Origin: Candidatus Sulfotelmatobacter sp.
Lineage (GTDB): Bacteria > Vulcanimicrobiota > Vulcanimicrobiia > Vulcanimicrobiales > Vulcanimicrobiaceae
Length of the DNA: 64,000 bases
Assembly (NCBI GenBank): GCA_035504415.1
Contig: DATJRY010000010.1
Coordinates: 1 to 64,000 of the forward strand
Direction: 5' to 3'
The position numbers were made by a program, and so were the translations under genes. A model generated the notes under the pieces. The model did not search any database. It worked only from the letters and a program-made list of their open reading frames with translations, and had not been told where the DNA came from. Of the stretch, positions 11,810 through 20,898 are shown one piece after another. The stretch's first letter is position 1, and the number at the start of each line of letters is the position of its first letter.

Positions 11810-12256
11810 GTGAGCATCAAAGACCGGATCACCGCCGACCTGAAGGAGGCGATGAAGGCGCGCGATCAGCTGCGCCTGGACACGCTGCGCAGCGTCCTCT
11901 CGGCGTTCAACTACCGCCGGATCGAAGCCGGCGCGGAGCTCTCCGCGGACGATCAGTTGGGCGTGGTGCAGAAGCTCGTCAAGCAGCGCAACGACTCGAT
12001 CGACCAGTTCGCCAAAGGCGGCCGCACCGAGCTGGTCGAGAAGGAGACGCGCGAGCGCGACATCTTGGCGCAGTACCTGCCGGCGCAGAAGTCGGCCGAC
12101 GAGATTCGGGCGGTCGTGCGCGCGGCGCTCGCCGATTTGCCGGCCGACGCTCGCAACCAGGGCGCGCTGATGAAGGTCGTCATGCCGCAGCTCAAGGGCG
12201 TCGCGGACGGCAACGAGGTGCGCCGGATCGCCGGCGAGGAGCTGGCCTCCGCGTAA
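11810..12256 (+). CDS. yqeY: GatB/YqeY-domain protein
   Basis: 148 residues, GTG start just after the hairpin. It matches the whole YqeY family: KDRITADLKEAMKARDQLRLDTLRS at the start (helical domain) and a C-terminal GatB-like domain (GALMKVVMPQLKGVADGNEVRRI). The GatB tail domain recognises tRNA in amidotransferases; the free-standing protein's role is unclear. Its place between rpsU and nfeD/floA follows the Firmicutes order. Confidence 0.92.
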   Translation: MSIKDRITADLKEAMKARDQLRLDTLRSVLSAFNYRRIEAGAELSADDQLGVVQKLVKQRNDSIDQFAKGGRTELVEKETRERDILAQYLPAQKSADEIRAVVRAALADLPADARNQGALMKVVMPQLKGVADGNEVRRIAGEELASA

Positions 12257-12286
12257 CTCGGCGCGGGCGCGGCGGTAGAAGCGAGC

Positions 12287-13576
12287 GTGCTACTGCGGCG
12301 GTTGTTCGCCCTGACCTGCCTGCTCGCCGGAGCGCTGGCCGCTTGGGTGCCGGCCGCCTTGGCCGCGCCGCGGGGTGAGGTCGTGGTCGTCCCCGTCGAG
12401 GGGACGATCGACGAGGGGATGGCGCATCTGGTGCAGCGCGCCGTCGCGCAGGCCCAGGACGAGGGCGCCAGCGCGATCGTGCTCGACGTGAACACCTTCG
12501 GCGGTCTGGTCGCCGCGGCGACCGAGATACGCGACGCGCTCCTGTCGAGCCGGGTGCCGGTCGACGCGTACGTCGAACGCGCCTGGTCGGCCGGCGCATT
12601 GATCACCTTGTCGGCTTCGCGCATCACGATGGCGCCGGGCTCGTCGATCGGCGCGGCGCAGCCGATCCCCAAGACGGTCAAGACCGTCTCGGCGCTGCGC
12701 GCCGAGTTCGAGTCGACCGCGGCGCGCTGGCACCGCGATCCCAAGCTCGCGGCGGCGATGGTCGACGCGCAGGTCGCCGAACCGATGTACAAGCAGCCCG
12801 ATGCGATCTTGACGTTGACGGCCGACGAGGCGCGCGGCGCAGGCTACTCGGAGGCGACGCTGCCGACGCTCGCCAGCGCCCTGACGCGCTTCGGGCTCGC
12901 CGGCGCGCCGCGGGTCGACGCGCACTATTCGTTCGGTGAAGAGGTCGCGCGCATCGCCACCAACCCCGACGTCAGCGGCATCCTGCTCGCGATCGGTTTC
13001 CTGGGGCTGCTCGTCGAGCTGCAGACGCTGCACGGGATCGCCGGAGCGGTGGGCGTCGCCGCGTTGGCGCTGTTTTTCGGCACGCACGTCTACGCCGGGT
13101 TCTCGAACTCGCTGGTGCTGGGGTTGGCGCTGGTCGGCATCCTGCTGATCCTCTTCGAGCTGCACGTCTTGCCGGGCCACGGCTTGGCGGGGTCGGCGGG
13201 CGCGCTCGCGCTCGTCGCGGCGATCTTGCTCGCCTTCGGGTTGCCGTTCTTCTTCGGAGCGGTGCAGGCGCTGGCCGTCGCGGTCGTCTTGAGCGTGGTG
13301 GCCTTCGTCCTCTTGCAGCGCGTGCTGCCGGAGAACGCGTTCGTGAAGCGGCTGACGTTCGGCGCGCTGCAAGGCCCGGACTACGTCGCGAGCGAGGATC
13401 ACCGTGCCTTGCTGGGCAAGACCGGCGTCGCCAACTCGTTCCTGCGCCCCGCCGGCGTCGCGACCTTCGACCAGACCCGCGTCGACGTCTTGACCGACGG
13501 CGACTTCGTCCCGGCCGGCACGCCCGTCCAAGTCACCCGCGTCGAGGGCGCACGGATTTTCGTCAAAGCCGTTTAG
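12287..13576 (+). CDS. NfeD1b membrane-bound ClpP-class serine protease
   Basis: 429 residues from GTG. A signal peptide/anchor (LFALTCLLAGALAAWVPAALA) precedes a ClpP-class protease domain: the Ser region is YVERAWSAGALITLSA (about 105-120), with a Lys-bearing motif (YKQPDAILTLT) further on. Four or more membrane helices follow (about 225-345), then a C-terminal OB-like NfeD domain (LLGKTGVANSFLRPAG to GARIFVKAV). The family cleaves or partners with flotillin-type membrane proteins; floA follows 12 bases downstream, supporting co-function in membrane microdomains. Equivalent to yqeZ of Bacillus. Confidence 0.9.
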   Translation: MLLRRLFALTCLLAGALAAWVPAALAAPRGEVVVVPVEGTIDEGMAHLVQRAVAQAQDEGASAIVLDVNTFGGLVAAATEIRDALLSSRVPVDAYVERAWSAGALITLSASRITMAPGSSIGAAQPIPKTVKTVSALRAEFESTAARWHRDPKLAAAMVDAQVAEPMYKQPDAILTLTADEARGAGYSEATLPTLASALTRFGLAGAPRVDAHYSFGEEVARIATNPDVSGILLAIGFLGLLVELQTLHGIAGAVGVAALALFFGTHVYAGFSNSLVLGLALVGILLILFELHVLPGHGLAGSAGALALVAAILLAFGLPFFFGAVQALAVAVVLSVVAFVLLQRVLPENAFVKRLTFGALQGPDYVASEDHRALLGKTGVANSFLRPAGVATFDQTRVDVLTDGDFVPAGTPVQVTRVEGARIFVKAV

Positions 13577-13588
13577 AACGGAGTCTCC

Positions 13589-14602
13589 ATGGTCGCGGTC
13601 TTCTCGGTCGTCATCATCGTCGCGATCTTCGCCGGGATCGTGCTGTTCCTGTACTACTTCCCGCTGGCGCTGTGGATTCGCACGATCGCCGCCGGGGTGC
13701 CGCTCTCGATCGGGTCGCTGATTCGGATGCGGGTGATCGGCGTGCCGGCGGGGCTGATCGTCGCGAACTTGGTGCGGGCGCGCAAGGCGGGGCTGAACCT
13801 CACCGTCGACCAGCTGCAATCGCACGTGCTGGCCGGCGGCAACGTCGAGAAGGTGACGCTGGCGATGATCGCGGCGCAGCGCGCGCAGATTCCGCTGGAA
13901 TGGCAGCGCGCGGCCGCAATAGACTTGGCCGGCCGCGACGTGCTCGAGGCGCTCCAGACGTCGGTCAACCCGAAGGTCATCGAGACGCCGATCTTCCAAG
14001 GCGTCGCGCAAAACGGCATCCAGCTCAACGTCAAAGCCCGCATCACGGTGCGCTCGAACCTCGACCGGTACGTCGGCGGCGCCGGCGAGCCGACGATCGT
14101 CGCGCGCGTCGGCGAGGGCGTCGTCAGCGCGGTCGGCGCCGCGGTCGATCACAAGGAAGTTCTCGAGTACCCCGACCGTATCTCGAAGGCGGTGCTCTCG
14201 AAGGGACTGGACGCCGGCACCGCGTTCGAGATCGTCTCGATCGACATCGCCGACGTCGACGTCGGGAAGAACATCGGCGCGGACCTGCAGACCTCGCAAG
14301 CCGAAGCCGATCGTCGCATCGCGCAGGCGAAGGCCTCGGAACGGCAATACGCCGCGATGGCCGCCGAGCAGGAGCAGAAGGCCGAGACGCAGCGCATGCG
14401 CGCGAAGGTCGTCGAGGCCGAAGCGCAGATCCCCGAAGCGATCGCCGAAGCGTTTCGTTCGGGCCACCTGGGCGTGATGGACTACTACAAGCTCAACAAC
14501 GTCAAGGCCGACACCGAGATGCGCGGATCGATCGGGCAGAGCCTGGGCGGGGCCGACCCCAGCCAGCAGCCGCCGCCTGCCGGTCCGACGACCACGCTGT
14601 GA
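13589..14602 (+). CDS. floA: Flotillin-like SPFH protein FloA
   Basis: 337 residues. Contains an N-terminal membrane-inserted hairpin ([24 protein letters not shown]), the FloA core ([17 protein letters not shown]), the SPFH domain, then a coiled-coil segment rich in Ala, Glu and Gln (about 235-300) and a Pro-rich tail ([13 protein letters not shown]). FloA scaffolds functional membrane microdomains. Directly follows its NfeD partner, as in Bacillus yqeZ-yqfA. Confidence 0.95.
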   Translation: MVAVFSVVIIVAIFAGIVLFLYYFPLALWIRTIAAGVPLSIGSLIRMRVIGVPAGLIVANLVRARKAGLNLTVDQLQSHVLAGGNVEKVTLAMIAAQRAQIPLEWQRAAAIDLAGRDVLEALQTSVNPKVIETPIFQGVAQNGIQLNVKARITVRSNLDRYVGGAGEPTIVARVGEGVVSAVGAAVDHKEVLEYPDRISKAVLSKGLDAGTAFEIVSIDIADVDVGKNIGADLQTSQAEADRRIAQAKASERQYAAMAAEQEQKAETQRMRAKVVEAEAQIPEAIAEAFRSGHLGVMDYYKLNNVKADTEMRGSIGQSLGGADPSQQPPPAGPTTTL

Positions 14603-14967
14603 ACCTGCACGACCTCGCGCAAATCGCGCCGTTCGCCATCCTGGTCTTCGCGATCGGCGGCTCGGTCTTCCGCGCGATCGGGCGGGCGGGCCGCCAGCGC
14701 GCCGGCGCGGCGCCGCCGAGTGCGCCGCGACCGGCCGCCGTCGCGCCGCCGGCCGTCGGGGCGCCGCCGCGCCCGACCACGGTGCCGCCGTCGCTGCGGG
14801 GTGCCGCGGCGCCGCCGGGGCCGCCCGTCCGGGCGGTCCTCGTCCCCGTGCAGGTCGGCCCCGCCGGCCCGTCCGGCGCCCTGGCGACCGCGCTGAGCCA
14901 ACCCGACCGGATTCGGACCGCGGTGGTCCTGGCCGAGGTCCTGGGGCCGCCGTTGGCGCTGCGGTGA
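14599..14967 (+). CDS. Small membrane protein with Pro/Ala-rich tail, unknown function
   Basis: 122 residues from GTG 14599, overlapping the floA stop by four bases. One N-terminal membrane segment ([17 protein letters not shown]) is followed by about 70 residues dominated by Pro and Ala, then a short conserved-looking end ([20 protein letters not shown]). The end segment resembles the short C-terminal motif seen in small proteins encoded after floA in other genomes, but I do not recognise a named family. Translational coupling suggests a role with FloA. Confidence 0.6.
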   Translation: MNLHDLAQIAPFAILVFAIGGSVFRAIGRAGRQRAGAAPPSAPRPAAVAPPAVGAPPRPTTVPPSLRGAAAPPGPPVRAVLVPVQVGPAGPSGALATALSQPDRIRTAVVLAEVLGPPLALR

Positions 14968-15002
14968 CACCTTCCGGCCAGCCGGCGCGTTGAAAACGGG
15001 AG

Positions 15003-15974
15003 ATGCCGTCGATCACCAGCGAGGCGACGTTCGACCTCGGCGGGCTGTCTGATCCGATCCGCTTCTGCGGGTTCCGCGACCAAAACCTCAACGCGCTCGA
15101 AGCGCTCGTCCCGGTCGTGCTGCGGCTCGACGGCGACCGCGTTCACCTCAGCGGTGACCGGGCGGCCGTCCGGCGCGCCGAAGGCGTGCTGGGCGCCATG
15201 TTGGCCGCCGCGCGCGCCGGCTCGCAGGTGACCCCCGACGACGTCGCGCTCGCGGTGCGCTCGAGCGCGGCGGCGGCCGGGAACGGCGACGGCGCGATTC
15301 CGCCGACGCTGGTCACGACTGCGCGCGGCCGGGAGATTCGCCCCAAGACGGCCGGCCAACGCGCGCTGGCCGCGGCCATCGGCGCCGACACGCTGACGTT
15401 CGCGATCGGCCCGGCCGGGACGGGCAAGACGTTCTTGGCGATCGTCATGGCGGTGCGCGCGCTGCGCAACCGTGAGGTTTCGCGCATCGTGCTCAGCCGG
15501 CCGGCGGTCGAAGCCGGCGAGAAGCTCGGGTTCTTGCCGGGCGATCTCAAGGAGAAGGTCGACCCGTACCTGCGGCCGCTCTACGATGCACTCTCCGAGC
15601 TGCTCGACGACGCGACGACGCAAAAGTATCTCGAGCGCGGCACGATCGAGGTCGCACCGATCGCGTACATGCGCGGGCGCACGCTCGCCGACGCGTTCGT
15701 CATCCTCGACGAAGCGCAGAACGCCACCGCCGAGCAGCTCAAGATGTTCCTCACGCGCCTGGGGCAGAACTCGAAGATGGTCGTCAACGGCGACGATACG
15801 CAGATCGACCTGCCGCGCGGCCAGCGCAGCGGGCTGCTCGACGTCGAGCGCATCTTCGCGGGCATGGAGGACGTCGGGATCGTCCGGCTCGACGAAACCG
15901 ACGTCGTGCGGCACCCGCTGGTCGGACGCATCGTCGCGGCGTACGCGCAGCTCTCGCGCGAACGCGGCGAGTGA
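15003..15974 (+). CDS. phoH: PhoH-like ATPase
   Basis: 323 residues, the family's usual length. N-terminal KH-like segment, then the P-loop GPAGTGKT (about residue 140), Walker B VILDEAQNAT and the sensor region MVVNGDDTQIDLPRGQRSGL. PhoH proteins are RNA-linked ATPases. Next to ybeY, which acts in 16S rRNA maturation, the usual pairing. A GGGAG abuts ATG 15003, closer than usual. Confidence 0.95.
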   Translation: MPSITSEATFDLGGLSDPIRFCGFRDQNLNALEALVPVVLRLDGDRVHLSGDRAAVRRAEGVLGAMLAAARAGSQVTPDDVALAVRSSAAAAGNGDGAIPPTLVTTARGREIRPKTAGQRALAAAIGADTLTFAIGPAGTGKTFLAIVMAVRALRNREVSRIVLSRPAVEAGEKLGFLPGDLKEKVDPYLRPLYDALSELLDDATTQKYLERGTIEVAPIAYMRGRTLADAFVILDEAQNATAEQLKMFLTRLGQNSKMVVNGDDTQIDLPRGQRSGLLDVERIFAGMEDVGIVRLDETDVVRHPLVGRIVAAYAQLSRERGE

Positions 15975-16474
15975 TCTATCTCGACAACCAGACGCGCGGC
16001 AGCGGCCTGGACGCGCGTGCCGCCGCGCGCGTCCTCGAACGGCTGCTGGCCGAGATCGGCGAGGCCGATTCCAGCGTTTCGCTGACGTTCGTGCGAGACG
16101 CGGCGATGCGCGAGCTCAACCGCGAGCATCGCGGCAAGGACGCGTCGACCGACGTGCTGAGCTTCCCGCTGCACCCGCCGGAGGCGTTCGACCGCAGCGG
16201 GCGCACGCGCGCCCTGCGCGCGGACGACGAAGACGGCGCGGAGCGCATGCTGGGCGACGTCGTCGTCAGCGTCGACACCGCCGCCCGGCAAGCGGCCGAC
16301 TACGACGCGCCGCTCGCGCGCGAAGTCGAGCGGCTGCTGATCCACGCCGTGCTGCACTTGGCCGGCCACGACCACATGGAACCCGGCGAGCGAGCGGTGA
16401 TGGAGGCGGAGGAGCGGCGGCTCGCCGCGGCGATCGGGATGCCGTGGCCCTACCTCGAATCGACGCTTCGATGA
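15971..16474 (+). CDS. ybeY: Endoribonuclease YbeY
   Basis: 167 residues, GTG start overlapping the phoH stop (GTGA). Shows the family signature DASTDVLSFPL and the zinc motif HAVLHLAGHDH (HxxxHxxxxxH). YbeY matures the 16S rRNA 3' end and functions in ribosome quality control. Confidence 0.96.
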   Translation: MIYLDNQTRGSGLDARAAARVLERLLAEIGEADSSVSLTFVRDAAMRELNREHRGKDASTDVLSFPLHPPEAFDRSGRTRALRADDEDGAERMLGDVVVSVDTAARQAADYDAPLAREVERLLIHAVLHLAGHDHMEPGERAVMEAEERRLAAAIGMPWPYLESTLR

Positions 16475-18027
16475 TCCGTTCGCTCGTCGCCGCGCTGGCG
16501 CTGGCGTTGCTCGGCGTCGCGCCGACGCCGCTGCCGACCGCCGCGCCGCCCGCCCCGGTGCCGCCCGCGGCGACGCCGGCGCCCGCTGCGCCAACGCCGG
16601 TCGGTGCGCCGACGATCGCGCCACAGCCGGCGACCGCGCAGGAGGCGCACGCACACTGGCCCGTCGAGGGCGCCTCGGTCGCGGTGCAAGCGCTGCTCGA
16701 TCGCGGCGTGCTGATGCTGTACGCGTTCGACGTCGGCGAGGCGCGCGTCGCGTTCGGCAAGGCGATCGCGCTCGATCCGCACCTCGCGCTGGCGTACTGG
16801 GGCGAAGCCGAAGCCGACACGATCGACATCAACGCGCCGCAGAGCAGCGAGGGCGATCTGCGCGGTGCGGAGGCCGTGGCGGCCGGGCGCCGCCACCTCG
16901 CGCACGCCAGCCCGGTCGAGAAGATGCTGATCGACGCGATCGCGCTGCGCTACGGGCACGGCAGCAAGGAGCAGCGCTTCGCGCGCTATGCCGACGCGCT
17001 CGACGCGTGGACGCGCACGCACCGCGACGACGCGAACGTGCTGACGGTCGCGGCGTACGCGCGCTGGAACGCCGAGGACACGCTCTCCGTGCACGGCGCA
17101 CCGACCGAGAAGGCGCGGGCCATGCTGGCTGATCTCGACGACGCGCTCGAGCTCGAGCCGACCAATCTGGGCGCCCACCACCTGCGCATCCACCTGCTCG
17201 AAGAGACGCACCGTGCGCGCGAGGCGATTCCCGACGCGATCGCGCTCGGTTCGTACGCGTATCCGCCCGGCACCTCGCACCTGATCCACATGCCCGGCCA
17301 CATCTGGGACCGGGTCGGCAACTACGCGCAGCTGGTCGACGACAACGAGCGCGCCGTGGCCAACGATCAGGCCTGGTTCTCGCAAGGTGACGGGCCGGGC
17401 CAAGCGTACATGCGCAACTATCACGACCACGACGTCGACTTCGTCCTGTACGGGTTGACGACGGTCGGCCGCGACGCCGACGCGCTGGCGTTCGCGCGGC
17501 ACGAGGACGCCGCGATGCAGACCAGGCTCGCGATTCGGCTGCACGACGACGCCACGGCGGAACGCGAGGCACCGGCCGAAGCGCTGCTGCCGCGCGGCAT
17601 CGCGGCCGCGCGTCTGGGCGAGCGGGCCCAGGCGCAGCGCTTTCGCGCTCGGCTCGCGGACGACGCGGTCGCGCAAGAGCTGATCGACGCGGCCCTGGCG
17701 CAGCACGCCGGCGACCTCGCCGCGCGGGTCGCGGCCTACGCGAAGGCCTACGTGGCGACCAAGAACGACGACCCCGGCGATCCGAAGACCTATTGGGCGA
17801 CCCCGGTCGGCGAAGGCTACGGGGCCGCGCTGTTGGCCGACCACCAGCCTGCCCAGGCCGAGGCGGTGTTCGCGGCCGAGCTGATGCGCTTCCCGGACGA
17901 TCCGCACTTGGAGTGGGGCTTGGCGGAGGCGCGCACGGCGCAGGGGAAGGACGACCCCGGAGCGCGCGCCGCCTATCGCGCGCACTGGAAGGGGAGCCGC
18001 GATCTCACGCTCGCCGACCTCGGATGA
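16471..18027 (+). CDS. Exported tetratricopeptide-repeat protein
   Basis: 518 residues, ATG overlapping the ybeY stop (ATGA). Signal peptide followed by a Pro/Ala-rich linker (about 20-60), then helical repeats. Motifs such as ALAYWGEAEAD and LIHMPGHIWDRVGNYAQ are typical of a widespread family of periplasmic or secreted TPR proteins of unknown function. It is an insertion relative to the Firmicutes order between ybeY and dgkA. Confidence 0.8.
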   Translation: MIRSLVAALALALLGVAPTPLPTAAPPAPVPPAATPAPAAPTPVGAPTIAPQPATAQEAHAHWPVEGASVAVQALLDRGVLMLYAFDVGEARVAFGKAIALDPHLALAYWGEAEADTIDINAPQSSEGDLRGAEAVAAGRRHLAHASPVEKMLIDAIALRYGHGSKEQRFARYADALDAWTRTHRDDANVLTVAAYARWNAEDTLSVHGAPTEKARAMLADLDDALELEPTNLGAHHLRIHLLEETHRAREAIPDAIALGSYAYPPGTSHLIHMPGHIWDRVGNYAQLVDDNERAVANDQAWFSQGDGPGQAYMRNYHDHDVDFVLYGLTTVGRDADALAFARHEDAAMQTRLAIRLHDDATAEREAPAEALLPRGIAAARLGERAQAQRFRARLADDAVAQELIDAALAQHAGDLAARVAAYAKAYVATKNDDPGDPKTYWATPVGEGYGAALLADHQPAQAEAVFAAELMRFPDDPHLEWGLAEARTAQGKDDPGARAAYRAHWKGSRDLTLADLG

Positions 18028-18385
18028 CCGCGACCACGGCCTGGCGGCCGCCTTCGGCTACGCGCTCGAGGGGCTGGCGGCGGCGTGGCGCGGCCAGCGC
18101 AACGTCCGCATCCACGCCGGGATCGTCGCGGTGGTCGTCGTCGGCGGGGTCGTCATCCGGCTGCCGTTGCTGGGTTGGGCGGTCGTCGCGCTGGCGGTCG
18201 GCCTGGTGCTGGGCGCCGAGCTGCTCAACACCGCTCTCGAGGCCGTCGTCGACTTGGTCTCGCCCCAGGACCACCCGTTGGCCAAGCTGGCCAAGGACTG
18301 TGCTGCCGCGGCCGTCCTGGTCGCCGCCCTGGCGGCGGCGGCCGCCGGTCTGCTGATCGGGGCATGGAGCATCCTGCGACCGTGA
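18002..18385 (+). CDS. dgkA: Diacylglycerol/undecaprenol kinase family (DgkA), start uncertain
   Basis: The reading frame encodes the complete family: FGYALEGLAAAWRGQRNVRIH at the N-terminus, the catalytic segment ELLNTALEAVVDLV, then DHPLAKLAKDCAAAAVL and a last membrane helix. Three membrane segments; phosphorylates undecaprenol or diacylglycerol at the inner face. The frame has no ATG/GTG/TTG before the conserved start. ATC 18002, preceded by AAGGGGAG at 17989-17996, gives 127 residues, the normal size. The alternative is that ATG 18024, which overlaps the TPR stop, is the true start and one base is missing just after it. GTG 18131 would delete the first conserved segment. Confidence 0.85.
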   Translation: MSRSPTSDDRDHGLAAAFGYALEGLAAAWRGQRNVRIHAGIVAVVVVGGVVIRLPLLGWAVVALAVGLVLGAELLNTALEAVVDLVSPQDHPLAKLAKDCAAAAVLVAALAAAAAGLLIGAWSILRP

Positions 18386-18409
18386 CCGGTGGAGGCGGTG
18401 TGTTATAAT
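18382..18409 (+). promoter_or_regulatory. Sigma-70-type promoter before the CorC-like gene
   Basis: A perfect TATAAT (18404-18409) stands out in the GC-rich background, with GTGACC as a -35 candidate 16 bases upstream. It lies about 60 bases before the CBS-domain gene start, after dgkA, so it would start a new transcript for the corC-cdd-recO run. Confidence 0.6.
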
Positions 18410-18471
18410 GGGCCCCGCTTGAATACCGACCCTTCCCCTGCGGGCAGTAGCGGCCGCGGCCCCTCGCGCCG

Positions 18472-19770
18472 ATGACGCCGCAATGGCCCGCGATCGTGGG
18501 CCTCGTCCTCTTGGTCGCAGCGGCGGCCTTTTTCGCAGCCTCCGAGGCGGCCATCGTCTCGACCAACCGCATCCGCGCCCGCGCGCTCGCCGAGAAGGGC
18601 GTCGGCGGCGCGCGCCGGCTGGAGCACCTGGTCGAGAACCGTAACCGAACGCTGACCTCGGTGCTGATCGGCAGTACCTTCGTGCTGCTGGCGGCCGATT
18701 CGCTGGCGACCGCGCTGTTCATCGCGGCGCGGATCCCGCACGCGGCGATCTGGTCGACGGTGACCATGACCATCCTGATCTTGATCCTGGGCGAGATCCT
18801 CCCCAAGACGGTGGCGGTGGGCGCCGGTGACCGCACCGCGCTGCGCCTGGCGCCCGCGCTGGGTCTGGTCACGCGCGTCCTCTCGCCGCTGACCGCGACG
18901 CTGCTGTGGATCACCGACGGGTTGGTACGGCTGTTCGGCGGCAAGCCGCACGTCGGCCCGTACGTCACCGAAGAGGACATCAAGACGCTCGTCAACGTCG
19001 GCGTCGAGCAGAACGTGCTCGAGGAAGGCGAACGGGAGCTGATCCATTCGGTCATCGAGTTCGGCGACACGATCGTGCGCGAGGTGATGACGCCGCGCAC
19101 CGACATGGTGACCGTCGCGGTCACCAGCTCGCCGCGCCGCGCGCTCGATCTGGTCATCGCCGAAGGGTACTCGAAGCTGCCGGTCTACGAGGAGACGATC
19201 GACAACGTCGTCGGCGTCGTTCACGACCGCGAGCTGTTGATCGCGCTGGCCAACGGTACGATCGCGACCAACAGCGTGCGCGCGCTCATGCGTCCGGTCG
19301 TCCACGTGCCGGAGAACAAGCGCATCTCCGAGCTGCTGCGCGAGATGCAGCGCGGCAAGTTCTCGCTGGCCATCGTGCTCGACGAGTACGGCGGCACCGC
19401 GGGGCTGGTCACGATGGAGGACTTGCTCGAGGAGATCGTCGGCGAGATCCGCGACGAGCACGACGAAGGCGAAGAAGAGCCGATCCGCGAGATCGGCCCC
19501 GGCGAGACCGCGGTCGAGGCCGGCACGAACATCGAGGACGTCAACGCCGCGCTCGGGATCGCGCTCCCGCACGAAGAGTTCGAGACGATCGGCGGCTACA
19601 CGGTCGGCCTGTTCGGCCGCCTCCCGCGTGAGGGCGAGGAGATCGACGCGGTCGACGGGGTGCGGCTGCGGGTCGACCGTACCCGCGGACGGCGCATCAT
19701 CAGCGTGCGCGTCCTGACCGACCAGGCCGACGGCACGCCGGAGGCCGAACACGCCACCGTCCGTGAGTGA
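18472..19770 (+). CDS. HlyC/CorC-family transporter-associated protein (DUF21-CBS-CorC_HlyC)
   Basis: 432 residues. Four membrane segments of the DUF21/CNNM domain (about 1-190; FFAASEAAIVSTN at the start), a CBS pair opening with REVMTPRTDMV (about 200-330), and a C-terminal CorC_HlyC domain (about 345-425, TIGGYTVGLFGRLP). The family exports or regulates magnesium and related cations. It sits where Firmicutes usually place cdd/era. Confidence 0.92.
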   Translation: MTPQWPAIVGLVLLVAAAAFFAASEAAIVSTNRIRARALAEKGVGGARRLEHLVENRNRTLTSVLIGSTFVLLAADSLATALFIAARIPHAAIWSTVTMTILILILGEILPKTVAVGAGDRTALRLAPALGLVTRVLSPLTATLLWITDGLVRLFGGKPHVGPYVTEEDIKTLVNVGVEQNVLEEGERELIHSVIEFGDTIVREVMTPRTDMVTVAVTSSPRRALDLVIAEGYSKLPVYEETIDNVVGVVHDRELLIALANGTIATNSVRALMRPVVHVPENKRISELLREMQRGKFSLAIVLDEYGGTAGLVTMEDLLEEIVGEIRDEHDEGEEEPIREIGPGETAVEAGTNIEDVNAALGIALPHEEFETIGGYTVGLFGRLPREGEEIDAVDGVRLRVDRTRGRRIISVRVLTDQADGTPEAEHATVRE

Positions 19771-20167
19771 TCCCGCCACCTTGCTGGCCGCGGCGCAGAG
19801 CGCGCGCGCCGGCAGCTATTCGCCGTACTCGCAGTTCGCCGTCGGCGCCGCGCTGCTCGACGAGGACGGTCGCGTATGGACCGGCGCCAACGTCGAGAAC
19901 GCCTCGTACGGCCTCTCGATGTGCGCGGAGCGCACGGCGATCTTCCACGCCGTCGCGTCCGGCGTGAAGCGCTTCGTCGCGTGCGCGGTCGCCGGTCCGC
20001 CGGGCGTGACGACGACGCCGTGCGGCGCGTGCCGTCAGGTCCTCAACGAATTCGGCCCGCGCATGCCGGTCTACTACGAGGACGCGGGCCGGCTCGTCAC
20101 GACCTCGGTCGACGCGCTGCTGCCCGGCGCGTTCGGTCCGGCCCAACTGGACGAGGCGCGGCGCTGA
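19763..20167 (+). CDS. cdd: Cytidine deaminase
   Basis: 134 residues, GTG start eight bases inside the preceding gene. Zinc and catalytic motifs are intact: CAERTAIFHAVASG (CAE, with the catalytic Glu) and PCGACRQVLNEF (PCxxC). Substrate-binding NVENASYG is present. Converts cytidine/deoxycytidine to uridine/deoxyuridine in pyrimidine salvage. Its stop overlaps the proposed recO start. Confidence 0.96.
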   Translation: MSDPATLLAAAQSARAGSYSPYSQFAVGAALLDEDGRVWTGANVENASYGLSMCAERTAIFHAVASGVKRFVACAVAGPPGVTTTPCGACRQVLNEFGPRMPVYYEDAGRLVTTSVDALLPGAFGPAQLDEARR

Positions 20168-20898
20168 CCGCCCGCAGCTCCGTCACCGACGCGATCGTGC
20201 TGCGCGCGCGTCCGATCGGTGAGGCGGATCGCGTCTACACGCTGCTGACGCGCGAGCGCGGCAAGGTCGACGCCGTCGCCAAGGGCGCGCGCCGGCCGCG
20301 CAGCTCCGTCGGCGGGCGGCTCGAGCTCCTGGCCGAGGTGCGCATCTCGCTGCACAAGGGACGCTCGCTCGACGTCGTGGTCGAAGTGCGCGAGCTGCGC
20401 AGCCACTGGGAGGGACTGGTGCGCCCGGACACCTTCGCCGCGGCCTCGCTGGTCGCCGAGACGGTCGATCTGTTCTGCGAGCCCGATCTCGCGCTGCCGG
20501 AGATTTACACGCTGGTCGGCGGCGTCACCGCGGCGATGGCCGTCAGCGACGCGCCGGCGGTGCTGCTGCCGCGTTTCCAGCTGCGGCTGCTGCACGCGCT
20601 GGGATTGGCGCCGGCCGACGACGCGTGCGTGCGCTGCGGCAACGCGCTCGACGCCGGGGCCTGGCTCGATCTCGACGCCGGCGGTCTGGGCTGCCCGGAT
20701 TGCTACGGCGCGCGCGGCGACGCGCACGCGCTCGACGCCGGCGACGTCGCCAACTTCCGCGCGCTGGGCGCCGAGCGCGGTGCCGGCGCGGCGCTGTTGG
20801 CGACGCCGAAGGTCGCGCGTGCGGCCGACGACCTGATCTCGTGGCACCTCGGGCGCCGGCCGAAGGCGCGCGCGCTCGTGCACGAGCTCTCGTCATGA
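20164..20898 (+). CDS. recO: DNA repair protein RecO
   Basis: 244 residues. N-terminal OB fold (SVTDAIVLRARPIGEADRVY), helical middle and a four-Cys zinc site (CVRCGN and CPDC, about 155-180). RecO loads RecA at gaps with RecF/RecR and anneals strands. The only plausible initiator keeping the first beta strand is CTG 20164, overlapping the cdd stop as CTGA; GAGG at 20154-20157 gives a properly spaced ribosome binding site. GTG 20197 would remove that strand. Confidence 0.92.
   Translation: MTARSSVTDAIVLRARPIGEADRVYTLLTRERGKVDAVAKGARRPRSSVGGRLELLAEVRISLHKGRSLDVVVEVRELRSHWEGLVRPDTFAAASLVAETVDLFCEPDLALPEIYTLVGGVTAAMAVSDAPAVLLPRFQLRLLHALGLAPADDACVRCGNALDAGAWLDLDAGGLGCPDCYGARGDAHALDAGDVANFRALGAERGAGAALLATPKVARAADDLISWHLGRRPKARALVHELSS

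Noticed and set aside
9049-12378. A 1109-codon plus-strand frame over the TonB receptor and yqeY
   Set aside because: Arg/Ala/Gly-rich shadow; the real genes in other frames carry clear domains.
12290-15091. A 933-codon open frame on the minus strand, antisense to nfeD, floA and the start of phoH
   Set aside because: Arg/Asp/Gln-rich composition without motifs; an antisense shadow expected at this GC content.
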